Of a stretch of 64,000 bases of DNA, positions 1 through 10,591 are shown piece after piece. Each line of letters starts with the position of its first letter. The first letter of the stretch is position 1. Source of the stretch: an uncultured bacterium (GTDB taxonomy: Bacteria; UBP6; UBA1177); assembly GCA_905233945.1 (NCBI GenBank), contig CAJOFY010000019.1:1-64000 (forward strand). Reading direction: 5' to 3'. The position numbers and the translations under genes were made by a program. The notes under the pieces were generated by a model. That model ran no database searches, was not told the DNA's origin, and saw only the letters and a program-made list of their open reading frames with translations.

Positions 1-690
1 GTATATTCCGAAGGTGCTTCCGACGAATTTGTCGATCTCCGATTTTGTGTAGATTTCGGAAAAAGGCTCTTCTGTGATGCGGCTTTCTACAAAGCGCGAA
101 ACAAGGAACTCGCGAAGTCCGTGACGCTTGTGACAGTAAGCCAAAAGATACCATTTTCCAGAATAATTTATGAGCTTTATAGGTTCTATCGCTCTGGAAG
201 TTATATCGCCTTTTGAGTCAAGATACTTTATTTCAAGCCGCACTTTCAAGAGCAGTGATTCCAGAATATTTCTGAAATTGGTCAGCTCCATAGTGTCCAG
301 ATCGGAAGAATCGTAAGAAATTTTATCAAGCAGTTCCTCAAATTCCGCCGGAATGTAACTTGAGATTTTTGAAAGGATTTCTTTAGAAATAACAGGTACA
401 TAAGGGATTCCGTCCAGATTCATCGAATCGCTAAGCTGCTTCACGAAAATATAGTAGAAAACAGCGTCGTCAAATGAATCGAAAAGCATCTCGAAAGGCG
501 ATTCGTAAACATATCCGCCAAGCTCGCGGCTGTATTTTATCGGCGCGGAAAGATAGTCCCGCATATATCCGATGTCCCTAAGAACCGTATCGATGTGGAC
601 TTCAAAGCGTTCCGCAACTTCCTGACGCGTAACAAAACCGCGCGTCTTGATCCTGTGGTTTATGTAAGCAATTCTTTCTAAATTCGCCAT
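1..690 (-). CDS. HTH/WYL-domain transcriptional regulator (3' end truncated by window edge)
   Basis: Reverse-strand reading from ATG at 690 gives MANLERIAYINHRIKTRGFVTRQEVAERFEVHIDTVLRDIGYMRDYLSAPIKY..., closely similar to the complete protein at 30917-31882. Confidence 0.8.
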   Translation of the reverse strand, partial: MANLERIAYINHRIKTRGFVTRQEVAERFEVHIDTVLRDIGYMRDYLSAPIKYSRELGGYVYESPFEMLFDSFDDAVFYYIFVKQLSDSMNLDGIPYVPVISKEILSKISSYIPAEFEELLDKISYDSSDLDTMELTNFRNILESLLLKVRLEIKYLDSKGDITSRAIEPIKLINYSGKWYLLAYCHKRHGLREFLVSRFVESRITEEPFSEIYTKSEIDKFVGSTFGIY

Positions 691-933
691 TTTACTCTCC
701 AAAAAACAGTGCAGATCCGGCAGTTATTATTTCAACGGACAGTTTTTTTTCAAAGAAAATTTAAGGAAAGGGGAGGCGGTGGCCCTGAGCTGCTCGATTT
801 TTAGCCACTAAATTTGATTTTTGTGAAATAAAATCGTCTTATTTAATGTTGTTTACGCGGTTTTTTGGTCTGTTTCGCGTGAGGCTGATTTTTGTTATAG
901 TTTTTCTGAGTTTTTCAGTTTTTGAGGTTGATC

Positions 934-1920
934 ATGTTTCCGCTTGAGCCTCTTTTTCTCCTTTTGTGGATTCCGCTCGTTTTTCTTGCGGTTGGACTCA
1001 TCAAATCAAAGACCAGAAGAAATTCAGTGGCTTTCACCAATTTTCATTTTCTGCGCAGCAAAGCAAACGCAAAATATTTTCTGACGCAGTTTTTTGATTT
1101 TCTTGCACTTTTCATCCTTGTTTTCGCTTTGGCGAGACCTGTAACACTTGAAAAAACGGTGACTCCGCCTGTCGAAGGAAAGGATATAATGATTGCGCTC
1201 GATGTTTCGGGTTCTATGGAAGCTCTCGACTTCCAGCCGAAAAACAGGATTACGGCGGCAAAAAATATAATCGAAGAATTTGTCAAAGGGAGAAAAAGCG
1301 ATAGATTGGGGCTTGTTTTCTTTGCGAAAGAGAGCTTCCTGCAGGTTCCGCTCACGACAGATTATGATATTTTCAACGAACTTCTTGCGAGAGTTACGAC
1401 CGGCGTGATCGAAGACGGAACGGCTATCGGAAACGGTCTGGGACTTGCGCTCTCGCGTCTTGAAAGCAGCAAGGCGAAAAGCAAAGTGATAATTCTTCTC
1501 ACCGACGGCGACAACAATTCGGGCAACATCAGCCCTGAAACCGCGGCAAATCTCGCTGCCGAACAAGGGGTAAAAATCTATTCGATCCTTATCGGAACGA
1601 ACGGTCTGGTTCCTTTTCCTGCCGGCAAGGATATTTTCGGGCGTGACACTTTCCAGAAAGTGCAGATGAAGGTAAATCCTGAACTTTTAAGGAATATTTC
1701 GGATAAATCGGGCGGAAAGTTCTATCAGTCTATTTCAACCGAAGAGCTTCAAAAAGCGTTCAAAGACATTGACGAGCTTGAAAAAAGCCCGATCCCGGCA
1801 AGAAAACTTAAAATCTACAACGAATATGCCCCCGATTTCATAATCCTTGCAATGATTTTTATTCTTCTTGCCAGAATTTTCTCAATGATATTCAAAATTT
1901 ATCCGGAGGTGGAAAGATGA
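934..1920 (+). CDS. batA: BatA-like VWA-domain membrane protein
   Basis: N-terminal TM segments, MIDAS-like DVSGSM, C-terminal TM; followed by BatB/C/D/E-like ORFs. ORF track starts at a TTG (922); ATG at 934 preferred. Confidence 0.85.
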   Translation: MFPLEPLFLLLWIPLVFLAVGLIKSKTRRNSVAFTNFHFLRSKANAKYFLTQFFDFLALFILVFALARPVTLEKTVTPPVEGKDIMIALDVSGSMEALDFQPKNRITAAKNIIEEFVKGRKSDRLGLVFFAKESFLQVPLTTDYDIFNELLARVTTGVIEDGTAIGNGLGLALSRLESSKAKSKVIILLTDGDNNSGNISPETAANLAAEQGVKIYSILIGTNGLVPFPAGKDIFGRDTFQKVQMKVNPELLRNISDKSGGKFYQSISTEELQKAFKDIDELEKSPIPARKLKIYNEYAPDFIILAMIFILLARIFSMIFKIYPEVER

Positions 1921-2900
1921 GGTTCTATGACTGGAAAATTCTTCTTTCCGCCGTTGTATGGATCCCGCTAATTGTTTTCTGGATCGTCTATTGCACAAAA
2001 AAACGCAATGATTTCAAGAAGTTTTTTGCAAAATCCCAGTTGAAGAAAGCTGTGGTTGCAGGAAGTAAGAACCTTGTCCTGAAACGGATACTTATGTTTA
2101 CGGCTCTTTCGCTTTTCACAGTTGCGGCGGCGCGGCCGATGACAGGAGGCGAAGAGATAAACACAAACTCAACAGGCATCGATATCGCAGTCGTTTTCGA
2201 TGTGAGCCTCAGCATGTTTGCCGAAGACGAGAACGGGCCGCGTTTCGAGAAAGGAAAAATGATGCTCATCGATGTTCTGAATTCCCTCGGAGGCGACCGC
2301 GTTGCGATAATTCCTTTTGCCGGAGCCGCTTTCCTGCAGCTGCCGCTCACAGATGACTATGAAACTCTGCAGACTGTTGTTTCGGTGCTTGAACCGGGAA
2401 TGATAGAGCGTCAGGGAACCGCTTTGGGAACGGCGATGGAACTTGCCGCCGACACTTTGAAATCTTCGCCCGAAACTTCGGATAAAATGATAATCATAAT
2501 TTCTGACGGTGAAGACCCGTCGCTCGATTTCGGCAAAATGAAGGAGCTGGTTGAAAAAGAGAATATCCATCTCGCGCTCCTTCCGCTCGGAACAGAGGAC
2601 GGTGCTCCGGTCAAAATCGGTGACAGTTATCTGAAAGACAAAAGAAATCAGGCGGTTATTTCAAAAATCGATAAAGGTTTCTTTGATAAGTGCATCTCGG
2701 TTTTGGGTGCAGTTGAAATCAAAAAAGGGGACACTCTGAGCTCTTACATCAAAAATTTCAAAAAGAGTTCTCGCGGCGAAAGCAGAATCGTGAACATCTA
2801 CAAGGAACGGTTCCAGATTCCGCTTCTTTTCGGAATAATCGTCTTTTTTGTCTACTATCTTCTCTCTTTTGCGGGACGTGGAGGCAAACATGAAAAATAG
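1917..2900 (+). CDS. batB: BatB-like VWA-domain protein
   Basis: VWA motif DVSLSM, flanking TMs, overlaps batA by 4 nt. Confidence 0.85.
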   Translation: MRFYDWKILLSAVVWIPLIVFWIVYCTKKRNDFKKFFAKSQLKKAVVAGSKNLVLKRILMFTALSLFTVAAARPMTGGEEINTNSTGIDIAVVFDVSLSMFAEDENGPRFEKGKMMLIDVLNSLGGDRVAIIPFAGAAFLQLPLTDDYETLQTVVSVLEPGMIERQGTALGTAMELAADTLKSSPETSDKMIIIISDGEDPSLDFGKMKELVEKENIHLALLPLGTEDGAPVKIGDSYLKDKRNQAVISKIDKGFFDKCISVLGAVEIKKGDTLSSYIKNFKKSSRGESRIVNIYKERFQIPLLFGIIVFFVYYLLSFAGRGGKHEK

Positions 2901-3807
2901 GTTTTCATTTCTCTTGATTTTAGTGTTTATGCCCTTGTTTTTACAGGCATTTTCTCTTTTTGAAAAAGAGGCTCCCGAAAGCCGTGAAGGGAGAAAAAAG
3001 TATGCCGTAGGAGAAATGGCGGAAGCCGAAAAAGAATTTGATAAGGCATCAAAACGCCTGGAAAACAATGCCGAAGCATATTACGACCTGGGAAACGCGC
3101 TCCAGAGCCAGCAGAAATTCGAAGAGGCTTTAAGCGCATATCAGAAGTCGCTTGAAACAGGAAAAACGACCGAAAATCTCCGCTCGAAAATATTCCACAA
3201 CATGGGAAACTCATTAGCAGGGCTCGGAAAGTATCAGGATGCCGAAAAATTCTATATGAAGTCGCTTGAGGAGGAACCGAGCAAGGAATCTGCCGAAAAT
3301 CTTGAAATCGTGCGCAGGATCATCGAGCAGCAGCAAAAGCAGGAAGAACAGCAGAAACAGCAGCAGGAAAACCAGGACAAACAGGAAAATCAGGATCAGC
3401 AGGATCAAGAGAATAAAGATCAGGATAAGGATCAGCAGAACCAGGAGAATCAGGAACAGGATCAAGAACAGCAGGATCAGGAAAAAGAGGAGCAAAATCA
3501 GGAAAATAAAGATGGAGAGCAGCCTGACGACGAGCAGAAAGAGCAGCCTGAAAATCAGGATGAAGATAACGGCGAAGGAAACGACGACGAGCAGAATTCC
3601 GGCATGAACGACGAAGACAACGAAACTCAGGACGAAGAAAACCAGAGTTCAACCGCAGAAGCCGAAGAACATGATGACGAGCAGCAAAACGAAGATAAAC
3701 CTAAGGAAAGCTCTGTTCTGAAGCAGTTCAAGCAGCGGAAAAATTTGCAAATATCTCCTTTCATGCTAAAGAAGGAGCAAAAGTCGGATAGTGATCAGAC
3801 TTGGTGA
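2890..3807 (+). CDS. batC: BatC-like TPR protein with long Q/E/N/D-rich C-terminal region
   Basis: Signal peptide MKNRFSFLLILVFMPLFLQAF, TPR motifs, low-complexity QQENQDKQEN tail; position in operon. Confidence 0.75.
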   Translation: MKNRFSFLLILVFMPLFLQAFSLFEKEAPESREGRKKYAVGEMAEAEKEFDKASKRLENNAEAYYDLGNALQSQQKFEEALSAYQKSLETGKTTENLRSKIFHNMGNSLAGLGKYQDAEKFYMKSLEEEPSKESAENLEIVRRIIEQQQKQEEQQKQQQENQDKQENQDQQDQENKDQDKDQQNQENQEQDQEQQDQEKEEQNQENKDGEQPDDEQKEQPENQDEDNGEGNDDEQNSGMNDEDNETQDEENQSSTAEAEEHDDEQQNEDKPKESSVLKQFKQRKNLQISPFMLKKEQKSDSDQTW

Positions 3808-5585
3808 TTTTTGAGGGAAAATTGAGTAATTCCATTATAAAAAAACTGGTTTTTACGGCATTGATTTTGTTGCCGTTTTTCTCTTTTTCGCAGACTATAA
3901 CTCTTTCTGCCGACAGCGAAATAGTTCAGACAGACGCTCTTTTCGGATTCGTTCTCACGGCAGAAGGCTCCTTTGATTCCATTGAAGAACCTGATTTCGC
4001 CAATTTTACGGTAGAAAACCGCTCGCAGTCGCAGTCAAATTCGATCAGCATAATCAACGGAAAATTCGAGAAAAAAAGCTCGATCACTTATTCTTATGTT
4101 TTGAGAGCCAACAAAGCGGGCGTTTTTGAAATCGGCCCGGCGTCACTCAAAGCGAAAGGCAAAACGATAAAATCGAACAAAGTTACTATTACCGTAACGG
4201 GGCAGGGCGGCGGCAGTGCGCAGACAAATTCAAACAATGCTCAGAATGCACCTCAGAACGAATCAAAACCCGATGCAATAAATGAAAATTATTACGAAAA
4301 ACGCGCAAGCTCGCTGATGGGTCCGCTGAGCGAATGGGAAAAGAAAACGCCGAATTATTTTATCCGGACAGTCATAAATCCGTCTAACGACCTTTATGCC
4401 GGCGAACCGCTGAGTGTCAGTTACTACCTCTTTGTAAAGCCGAATTCGATAAGCGATGTCAATTTCTATAAACTGCCGGTTTTTGAAAACTGCTGGAAGG
4501 ATGAGAAGTCTGAAACTCGGCTCAAATTCAACAGAATAAGCATTGACGGTATAGTTTATGAATATGCGCCTCTGAAAACTTACATTCTGATTCCCGACGG
4601 AACAACCGATACGATAGAAGGAACCCAGATGATAATGGATGTCATCACAGGTTCGTTTTTCTCGACAAGAAAAGCGACGATTTCCTCTGTCGGCGTGAAA
4701 ATTCCGCTCAAGCCGATGCCTGAAAAAGAAATGCATAAAAACGGAATCTTCGGTGATTTTACTGTTTCGACTGACAAGAAAAGTCTTACGCTTGATAAAG
4801 ACAATATGCTGGAAACACTTACTTTTTCAATCAAAGGCTGCGGAAACTTCCAGGATGCCGAAATAGCGCTTGAAAGCAATCCGAATCTCAAAATATTCTC
4901 ACCCGAAATAACCTCTTCGGTTTCGGTAACTCCGAAAGGCTACTGCGGAACAAAAACCTACAAATTTATGGTCAAAGGTCTGAAAAAAGGGGAAACTTCG
5001 ATAAAAGTGAAAGCATTCGAGTTTTTCAGCCGCGAAAACGGCTGGCAGAAACCGGACCTTGCAGAAATAAGAGTGAATGTCAAAGAAACAAGCGGTGTCG
5101 AAGATAACTCCGCAGAGGAAAAGAAAGCCGTTTCTTTCGAGCTTTTGAAAGAACTTCCGGCAAACGTGAAAGAATATGAAATAAGTCCTCTTACTGAAAA
5201 AAAATGGTTCCGAATTCTTCTTGTAATTCCGTTTTTTATGGTTTTTGTCTCGTTTTTCATCTGGATTTCGAAAAATCTTATGGCGAAACGTGCCGGTTCA
5301 AGGAGTGCCAGAATGGAAAAATGGAACGGAAAAATCAGAAATTCCAAAGACTGCACCGAACTTCTGAACAATTTTTATGATGCGCTCGACGAACTCTACA
5401 ACATAAAAATCAAAGGAGAGAGAATAAATATGATGAAGCATAAATATGAAGGAAAAATCGATAAAATAACTGATTTTATCAGGAAAATCGAGCAGCTTTC
5501 ATATTCCGGAATGTCAGAAATCGATATTTCGTCCTTGAAAGACGAAGCGATCAAACTTCTGGATCCGAGAGGAATGAAAAAATGA
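3801..5585 (+). CDS. batD: BatD-like protein
   Basis: Signal peptide, Ig-like regions, C-terminal TM; between batC and batE-like ORFs. Start codon uncertain (TTG 3801/GTG 3804). Confidence 0.75.
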   Translation: MVIFEGKLSNSIIKKLVFTALILLPFFSFSQTITLSADSEIVQTDALFGFVLTAEGSFDSIEEPDFANFTVENRSQSQSNSISIINGKFEKKSSITYSYVLRANKAGVFEIGPASLKAKGKTIKSNKVTITVTGQGGGSAQTNSNNAQNAPQNESKPDAINENYYEKRASSLMGPLSEWEKKTPNYFIRTVINPSNDLYAGEPLSVSYYLFVKPNSISDVNFYKLPVFENCWKDEKSETRLKFNRISIDGIVYEYAPLKTYILIPDGTTDTIEGTQMIMDVITGSFFSTRKATISSVGVKIPLKPMPEKEMHKNGIFGDFTVSTDKKSLTLDKDNMLETLTFSIKGCGNFQDAEIALESNPNLKIFSPEITSSVSVTPKGYCGTKTYKFMVKGLKKGETSIKVKAFEFFSRENGWQKPDLAEIRVNVKETSGVEDNSAEEKKAVSFELLKELPANVKEYEISPLTEKKWFRILLVIPFFMVFVSFFIWISKNLMAKRAGSRSARMEKWNGKIRNSKDCTELLNNFYDALDELYNIKIKGERINMMKHKYEGKIDKITDFIRKIEQLSYSGMSEIDISSLKDEAIKLLDPRGMKK

Positions 5586-6289
5586 TGAAAAGAATATTTT
5601 TGACTATTATCCTTCTTTTTTCTGCCGCTCTTTTTGCCGATGACGGATTTTCGCTTTATATCAAAAAGGATTATTCCGGCGCATACAACGCTTTTTATTC
5701 AAAATTTGCCACTAACAACAACGATCCGCTTTATTCCTACAATCTCGGAGTAACGTCTGAAGCCTTGGGCAGAAAAGGGGAGGCGCTCTATTTTTATTTG
5801 CAGGCTCTCCAGAATGCCCCTGATTTTCCAGAGGCGAAAAACAACCTCGGCATCGTGGCGAAAGATCTGGAAATTTCGATCCCGAAAGCTCTGACGACTC
5901 CTGTTTTCGCAGTCGACGCCCTTCTTGTCATTTTCTTTATCTCGCTTTATGCATTTGCCGCGATACTTTCGATTCTCTGCTTTAAAAGCGACTGGCGGCT
6001 AAAGATAATGCTTCTTCCTGTTTTTCTTGTCATGTGTGTCAGCGCAACTCTATATTATCTAAATTACAACGAAAATCTTAAAGAAAACTGGGCTGTTGCT
6101 GTAAAAGGCGAAATTCTCAGAAGCGGCCCCGACTCGTCACTCAAGGAAATAGGGAAGATCAAAGAGGGCGAAATAATAAACGTCGTTTCGTCAAGCGGCT
6201 CATGGTACAAAGTAAAAGGTTTTCAGGACAATGTCGAAGGCTGGGTCGAACTCGGCTCTATCCGCGCAGTCAAGAGAGGAACTTTATGA
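5582..6289 (+). CDS. batE: BatE-like TPR/SH3 membrane protein
   Basis: TPR, two TMs, C-terminal SH3-like GWVELGSIRAV; overlaps batD. Confidence 0.7.
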   Translation: MMKRIFLTIILLFSAALFADDGFSLYIKKDYSGAYNAFYSKFATNNNDPLYSYNLGVTSEALGRKGEALYFYLQALQNAPDFPEAKNNLGIVAKDLEISIPKALTTPVFAVDALLVIFFISLYAFAAILSILCFKSDWRLKIMLLPVFLVMCVSATLYYLNYNENLKENWAVAVKGEILRSGPDSSLKEIGKIKEGEIINVVSSSGSWYKVKGFQDNVEGWVELGSIRAVKRGTL

Positions 6290-7050
6290 TGAAAAAAATA
6301 TTTTTTACACTTCTTCTTACCGCACTTTCCGCGGTTCTTTTTTCGTGCAGCAAAACTCCGGTTATCCGCAGCACCGAATCCGACGCCGACAAAATTTATC
6401 AGGAAGGTTTGTTCTATCTTGAAAAAGGCGACCTGACCAATGCAGAAAACCGTTTCATGAAAGTCATTTCAGATTTCAGTTACAGTAAATACGAGCCTTT
6501 TGCAACTGTTGCGCTCGGCAAAACCTACTATAAAAAAGAAGAGTATATGTCGGCGATAACAGTTTTCGAGACTTTTCTGAAGCGTCACCCTAACCACGAA
6601 TCGGCTCCGGAGGCGCTTCTTTACAAGGCTCACAGCTATCTGGCGCAGAAACCGTCCGACTTTTTTATTCTGCCGAATCCTGCAGAACGCGACATTTCGG
6701 TAGTGGAAACGGCGGTTGTGCTTTACAGGGATTATCTTGAAAAGTATCCGGAGGACAAAAACCGGGAAGAAGGAGAGAAAAAACTTGAGGAAGCTGAATT
6801 GATTCTGATTGAAAAAGATCTCAGAGTCGCTGAATTTTATGCGAAAAAGAAAAAATGCGCCGGTGTTTTCCTTCGTTTGCAGCATATTGAAAGCAATTTT
6901 AAGGTCACGACTGACAAGAATCGGCAGAGAATAGATGAACTCAACAAAAAATGTCCTCCGAAATCGAAAGAGGAATATTTCAAAATAGAAAAAGAAGAAG
7001 AAAAGAAAGAAACCGAAGATGAAGAAACCGGCGATGAAAATGATAAATAA
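6286..7050 (+). CDS. bamD: BamD/ComL-like outer-membrane assembly lipoprotein
   Basis: Lipobox (LSAVLFSC), tandem TPR-like YQEGLFYLEKGDLTNAENRF; ATGA overlap with batE. Confidence 0.7.
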   Translation: MMKKIFFTLLLTALSAVLFSCSKTPVIRSTESDADKIYQEGLFYLEKGDLTNAENRFMKVISDFSYSKYEPFATVALGKTYYKKEEYMSAITVFETFLKRHPNHESAPEALLYKAHSYLAQKPSDFFILPNPAERDISVVETAVVLYRDYLEKYPEDKNREEGEKKLEEAELILIEKDLRVAEFYAKKKKCAGVFLRLQHIESNFKVTTDKNRQRIDELNKKCPPKSKEEYFKIEKEEEKKETEDEETGDENDK

Positions 7051-7849
7051 AATCAACATCTTATTTTTTGCGGCACTCTCTTTGGCATTTCTTTTTTCAA
7101 GTTGTTCCATGCCGGAAGACGAAAAAAAGGATGCTCTTAAAATCCTTGAAATAAGGGAAGAACTTCTGAACAGTGGCAAAATAAACAAGCTCGCGGTTTT
7201 GCTGACCGATAATTTTCCGAAACGGAAAGAGTATCTTGATCAGCTCGCATACCGGAATTTTTATTTTACAGAGTACGCATATACAATAAATTCAGTCGAT
7301 TTTCTTTCTTACAGTTTTGTGACGAAAAAGGCTGCCATTATAGTCAATTTCGATCTTTTGTTCAAAGTTCCGGAAGATCCGGCAGAGACTGTTTTTCTGG
7401 GAAGAATGGAAAAAGTAACTCTCGAAAAAGAGAAAATCGGCTGGAAGATAGCTGCAGTTGAAGAAATCGGCGACAGCGGCAGAAAAATAGAACCGCAGCT
7501 TGTCCACGATATTTTTTATCCTCTGAATGCGAGGAAAACGGCTATTTCAAACGGAGATGCGGCACTGTTTGAGAGTGTTGTTCATCCCGATTTTGCCGCG
7601 AGAGAAGAGCTTTTATCTGATTTCAGTAAAAATCTTACAGCTTTTTCCGAGATAAACTATGAATTGAAAGGACGCAGGCTGATTTCCGTGTCGGAAGACA
7701 GAAAAAATGCCGAAGTTCTTCAATATTACAACCTTTTTTTCAAAACAAGAGAAGGTAATATCTCTGAAAAAATCGAAAATCAGAAAGAAATCATATCATT
7801 GAAAAAAGTTGATGACGAAAACTGGAAGATAATCGGCGGACTAAGATAA
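7034..7849 (+). CDS. Putative lipoprotein of unknown function
   Basis: Lipobox LAFLFSSC; overlaps bamD 3' end, translationally coupled. Confidence 0.6.
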   Translation: MKMINKINILFFAALSLAFLFSSCSMPEDEKKDALKILEIREELLNSGKINKLAVLLTDNFPKRKEYLDQLAYRNFYFTEYAYTINSVDFLSYSFVTKKAAIIVNFDLLFKVPEDPAETVFLGRMEKVTLEKEKIGWKIAAVEEIGDSGRKIEPQLVHDIFYPLNARKTAISNGDAALFESVVHPDFAAREELLSDFSKNLTAFSEINYELKGRRLISVSEDRKNAEVLQYYNLFFKTREGNISEKIENQKEIISLKKVDDENWKIIGGLR

Positions 7850-7851
7850 GT

Positions 7852-8385
7852 TTAGTTGAAAACCAGTCCGAAAATTATTTCAGCAAAATCGTCGGGAAGT
7901 TTTTCGCCTTTGCTTTTGCAGTTGATGATGTCGGCAGCCATGAGTGCAAGGTAACGGTACATCGCGTGCTGCGAAGTAAGTTTGAAACCTTTTCTGCTCT
8001 TTACATAAGCATCGAACATCTGTGCGAATTTTTCCCTGAATTCCTTGAGAAGAATCGGTCTGTCCTTGGGATCTTCAATAAGATAGAACGGTGGAACGTC
8101 GGTTTTCATAAAGTATTCCGCAATCTGGCCTGTCGTTGTGAGAATTTTCATTTCAGCAGGAATTGACGGGGGGAATTTAAGGGAGATGATAGCGTTTACT
8201 TCGGTTGTTACCAGAGCCTGTGCAGCGGAAATAAGCTCGTCTTTACCTTTGAAATAATGGTAAAGCGTCGGAGCCGTGATGCCGAGTTCTTTGGCGATGA
8301 GATTCATCGTGATGTCTTCTTCCGAGGATCTGAAAAGGAGATCTCTTGCTTTTTCGATGATTTTGTTTTTAATGCTTTCTTTCAT
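7852..8385 (-). CDS. TetR-family transcriptional regulator
   Basis: N-terminal HTH: IIEKARDLLFRSSEEDITMNLIAKELGITAPTLYHYFKGKDELI; ATG at 8385 has an upstream GGAGG. Confidence 0.88.
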   Translation of the reverse strand: MKESIKNKIIEKARDLLFRSSEEDITMNLIAKELGITAPTLYHYFKGKDELISAAQALVTTEVNAIISLKFPPSIPAEMKILTTTGQIAEYFMKTDVPPFYLIEDPKDRPILLKEFREKFAQMFDAYVKSRKGFKLTSQHAMYRYLALMAADIINCKSKGEKLPDDFAEIIFGLVFN

Positions 8386-8735
8386 TTTTTCCTCCTTGGT
8401 TAAAAAAAATAAAGCCCGTTTAACGTCGTTTTTATAAAAAACTTCTTTTTGTAAAGAACAATAAATTAAATCAACCACAAACATCGGGAATCTAATATAA
8501 AAAATATAAAAAGTAAACAAAAATTCGCTATAGTAATTTTTTTCTTAATTTGACAAATGCAGGATTATGCAGATAGAAAGTGGTTAAAGATGGATTTTTT
8601 AGCGTTTTTTCAAATTATGATTTGTAATATTTGTATAAATTAGGGTTCGATTGCAGGTTGAAATAAAGCGATAAAAGTTGACTCTTGTACAATAGAAAAT
8701 ATATTTGGCTGCAATGTTTTTCCGGAGGTAGGAAC

Positions 8736-9455
8736 ATGTCGAAAAAAATGGTTTCAATAGTAATTCCTGTTTACAATGAAGAGAAAATTCTTGAGTCTGC
8801 TGTCGAAAATCTGAAGAAAACTCTTGCTGAGTTCGCGGAAGATTTTGATTTCGAGTTGATTTTGGCGGAAAACGGAAGCAAAGACAATACTCTGGCTAAA
8901 GGCGGTGAGCTCTCGGAAAAAGATCCGTTTGTTACGATTTTTCATCATCCGGAACCTGATTACGGGCTTGCGCTTCAGGCAGGAATCCGCCGTGCCAAAG
9001 GTGAAATTGTCGTCTGTGATGAGATAGATTTGTGCCTTCCAGAGTTTTACAGAGACGCTCTTAAAATTTTCAAAGAGGGCGGGGCAGAAATGGTTGTAGG
9101 ATCTAAAAGGGCTAAAGGCGCCAACGACCAGAGACCGCTCGGACGCAGGTTCGCGACATTCATTTTAAATATGTTGCTCAAAATCCTTCTCGGGCTCAAA
9201 GGAACGGATACCCACGGCGTGAAAGCCTTCGTCAAAGAGCCTCTGATGCCGGTTATGGACAAGTGCCTCGTCGGCAAGGACATTTTTGCAAGTGAATTCG
9301 TAATACGTGCAGAACGCGCCGGAATAAAAATCGCCGAAGTTCCGATTTCACTCGATGAAAAACGGGCGCCTTCCATAAACCTTATAAAAAGAGTGCCTAA
9401 GGTTCTTTCCAATCTGGCATATCTTTTCTGGAATATCAGAATTAAAAAAGATTAA
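8736..9455 (+). CDS. Family 2 glycosyltransferase
   Basis: MVSIVIPVYNEEKILESAVENL...ENGSKDNT; RBS GGAGG before ATG 8736. Confidence 0.88.
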   Translation: MSKKMVSIVIPVYNEEKILESAVENLKKTLAEFAEDFDFELILAENGSKDNTLAKGGELSEKDPFVTIFHHPEPDYGLALQAGIRRAKGEIVVCDEIDLCLPEFYRDALKIFKEGGAEMVVGSKRAKGANDQRPLGRRFATFILNMLLKILLGLKGTDTHGVKAFVKEPLMPVMDKCLVGKDIFASEFVIRAERAGIKIAEVPISLDEKRAPSINLIKRVPKVLSNLAYLFWNIRIKKD

Positions 9456-10591
9456 ATTGCAAAATCTTCTATTTCTTTAATAAAATCAGATATTTCTTCA
9501 ATTGATGAAGGCGGCTTGAGTCCGCTGAATCTTGCGGTTGCGGCTTGAACTGTCTGATGGATTCCCCTTACTTTGATTTCGCCTTTGAGGAACTTTGAAA
9601 CTGCTGTTTCATCCGAGATCGCGTATGCGACCATGCCGGAGAAATCGCGGTTTCTCAGGAGTTCGAAAGCGGTTTTTAAAAGCGGATATTTGATAAGGTC
9701 GGGCTTTTGAAAAGTCATGTTTTTGCCAGTAAATTCAAAGTTCATTTCGGGAAATTTTTCGGCGACATCAAGCATTTCTGGGTAGGAGAGTGCCGCCGCG
9801 ATCGGGACAAGCATGTTTCCTACGGCATTCTGCGAAATTGCCGAGCCGTCTTTGAAAAGGAGCGCCGCGTGAACGTTTACGCTCGGGTGGACAAGGACAT
9901 CAAGTTTTTCCGGTTCAACGTCGAAAAGCCAGAACGCTTCGAAAAGTTCCAGGCCTTTGTTCAGCATTGTCGCGCTGTCGATTGTCACTTTCTGGCCCAT
10001 GCTCCAGACCGGATGTCTGAGTGCTGCAGCCGCGTCGGCGTTTTCCATTTCAGCCGCGCTCATATCACGCAGAGCTCCGCCGGAAGCGGTGATATAGACT
10101 TTAGCTAAAGTTTCGCGGTCGCATTTTTCAAGAAGCTGCATGAGGGCCGCGTGCTCGCTGTCGATAGGGATTATTTTGGTGCGGTCGGAAGTGACTTTTT
10201 GACCGAGATAGTATCCTGCGATAACTAAAGATTCTTTGTTCGCAAGACATACTGGAATTCCGCGTTTTATCGCTTCGATCGTGATTTTCCAGCCCGATTT
10301 CCCAGGAAGAGCCATGACGATCTTATCGGGGGCTAGGTCGAGAAGGCGTATGATTCCTTCTTCGCCGGAATATATTTCGCCGCTGAATTTTACTTTTTCC
10401 GCATCAGCCGCATCAGAAACAGCTACAGCCTTCAACGATTGGTGGCGCAGAATAATTTCGTTTAGAAGCGTGATGTTTTTTCCTGCCGAGCAGCCGATTA
10501 TTTCAAATTTGTCGCTGTAAGCTCTGACGAGGCGTTCGGTGTTCGTGCCGATCGAGCCAGTGATACCGAAAATTACGATTTTATCCGACAT
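9452..10591 (-). CDS. dxr: 1-deoxy-D-xylulose 5-phosphate reductoisomerase
   Basis: GITGSIGTNTERL NADPH motif, LANKESLV, IDSEHAAL, HPVWSMGQKVTIDSATMLNKGLE. Confidence 0.95.
   Translation of the reverse strand: MSDKIVIFGITGSIGTNTERLVRAYSDKFEIIGCSAGKNITLLNEIILRHQSLKAVAVSDAADAEKVKFSGEIYSGEEGIIRLLDLAPDKIVMALPGKSGWKITIEAIKRGIPVCLANKESLVIAGYYLGQKVTSDRTKIIPIDSEHAALMQLLEKCDRETLAKVYITASGGALRDMSAAEMENADAAAALRHPVWSMGQKVTIDSATMLNKGLELFEAFWLFDVEPEKLDVLVHPSVNVHAALLFKDGSAISQNAVGNMLVPIAAALSYPEMLDVAEKFPEMNFEFTGKNMTFQKPDLIKYPLLKTAFELLRNRDFSGMVAYAISDETAVSKFLKGEIKVRGIHQTVQAATARFSGLKPPSSIEEISDFIKEIEDFAI

Noticed and set aside
3266-3652. ORFs overlapping the batC low-complexity region (113 aa plus, 110 aa minus)
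   Set aside because: Alternative-frame readings of the Q/E/N-rich repeat
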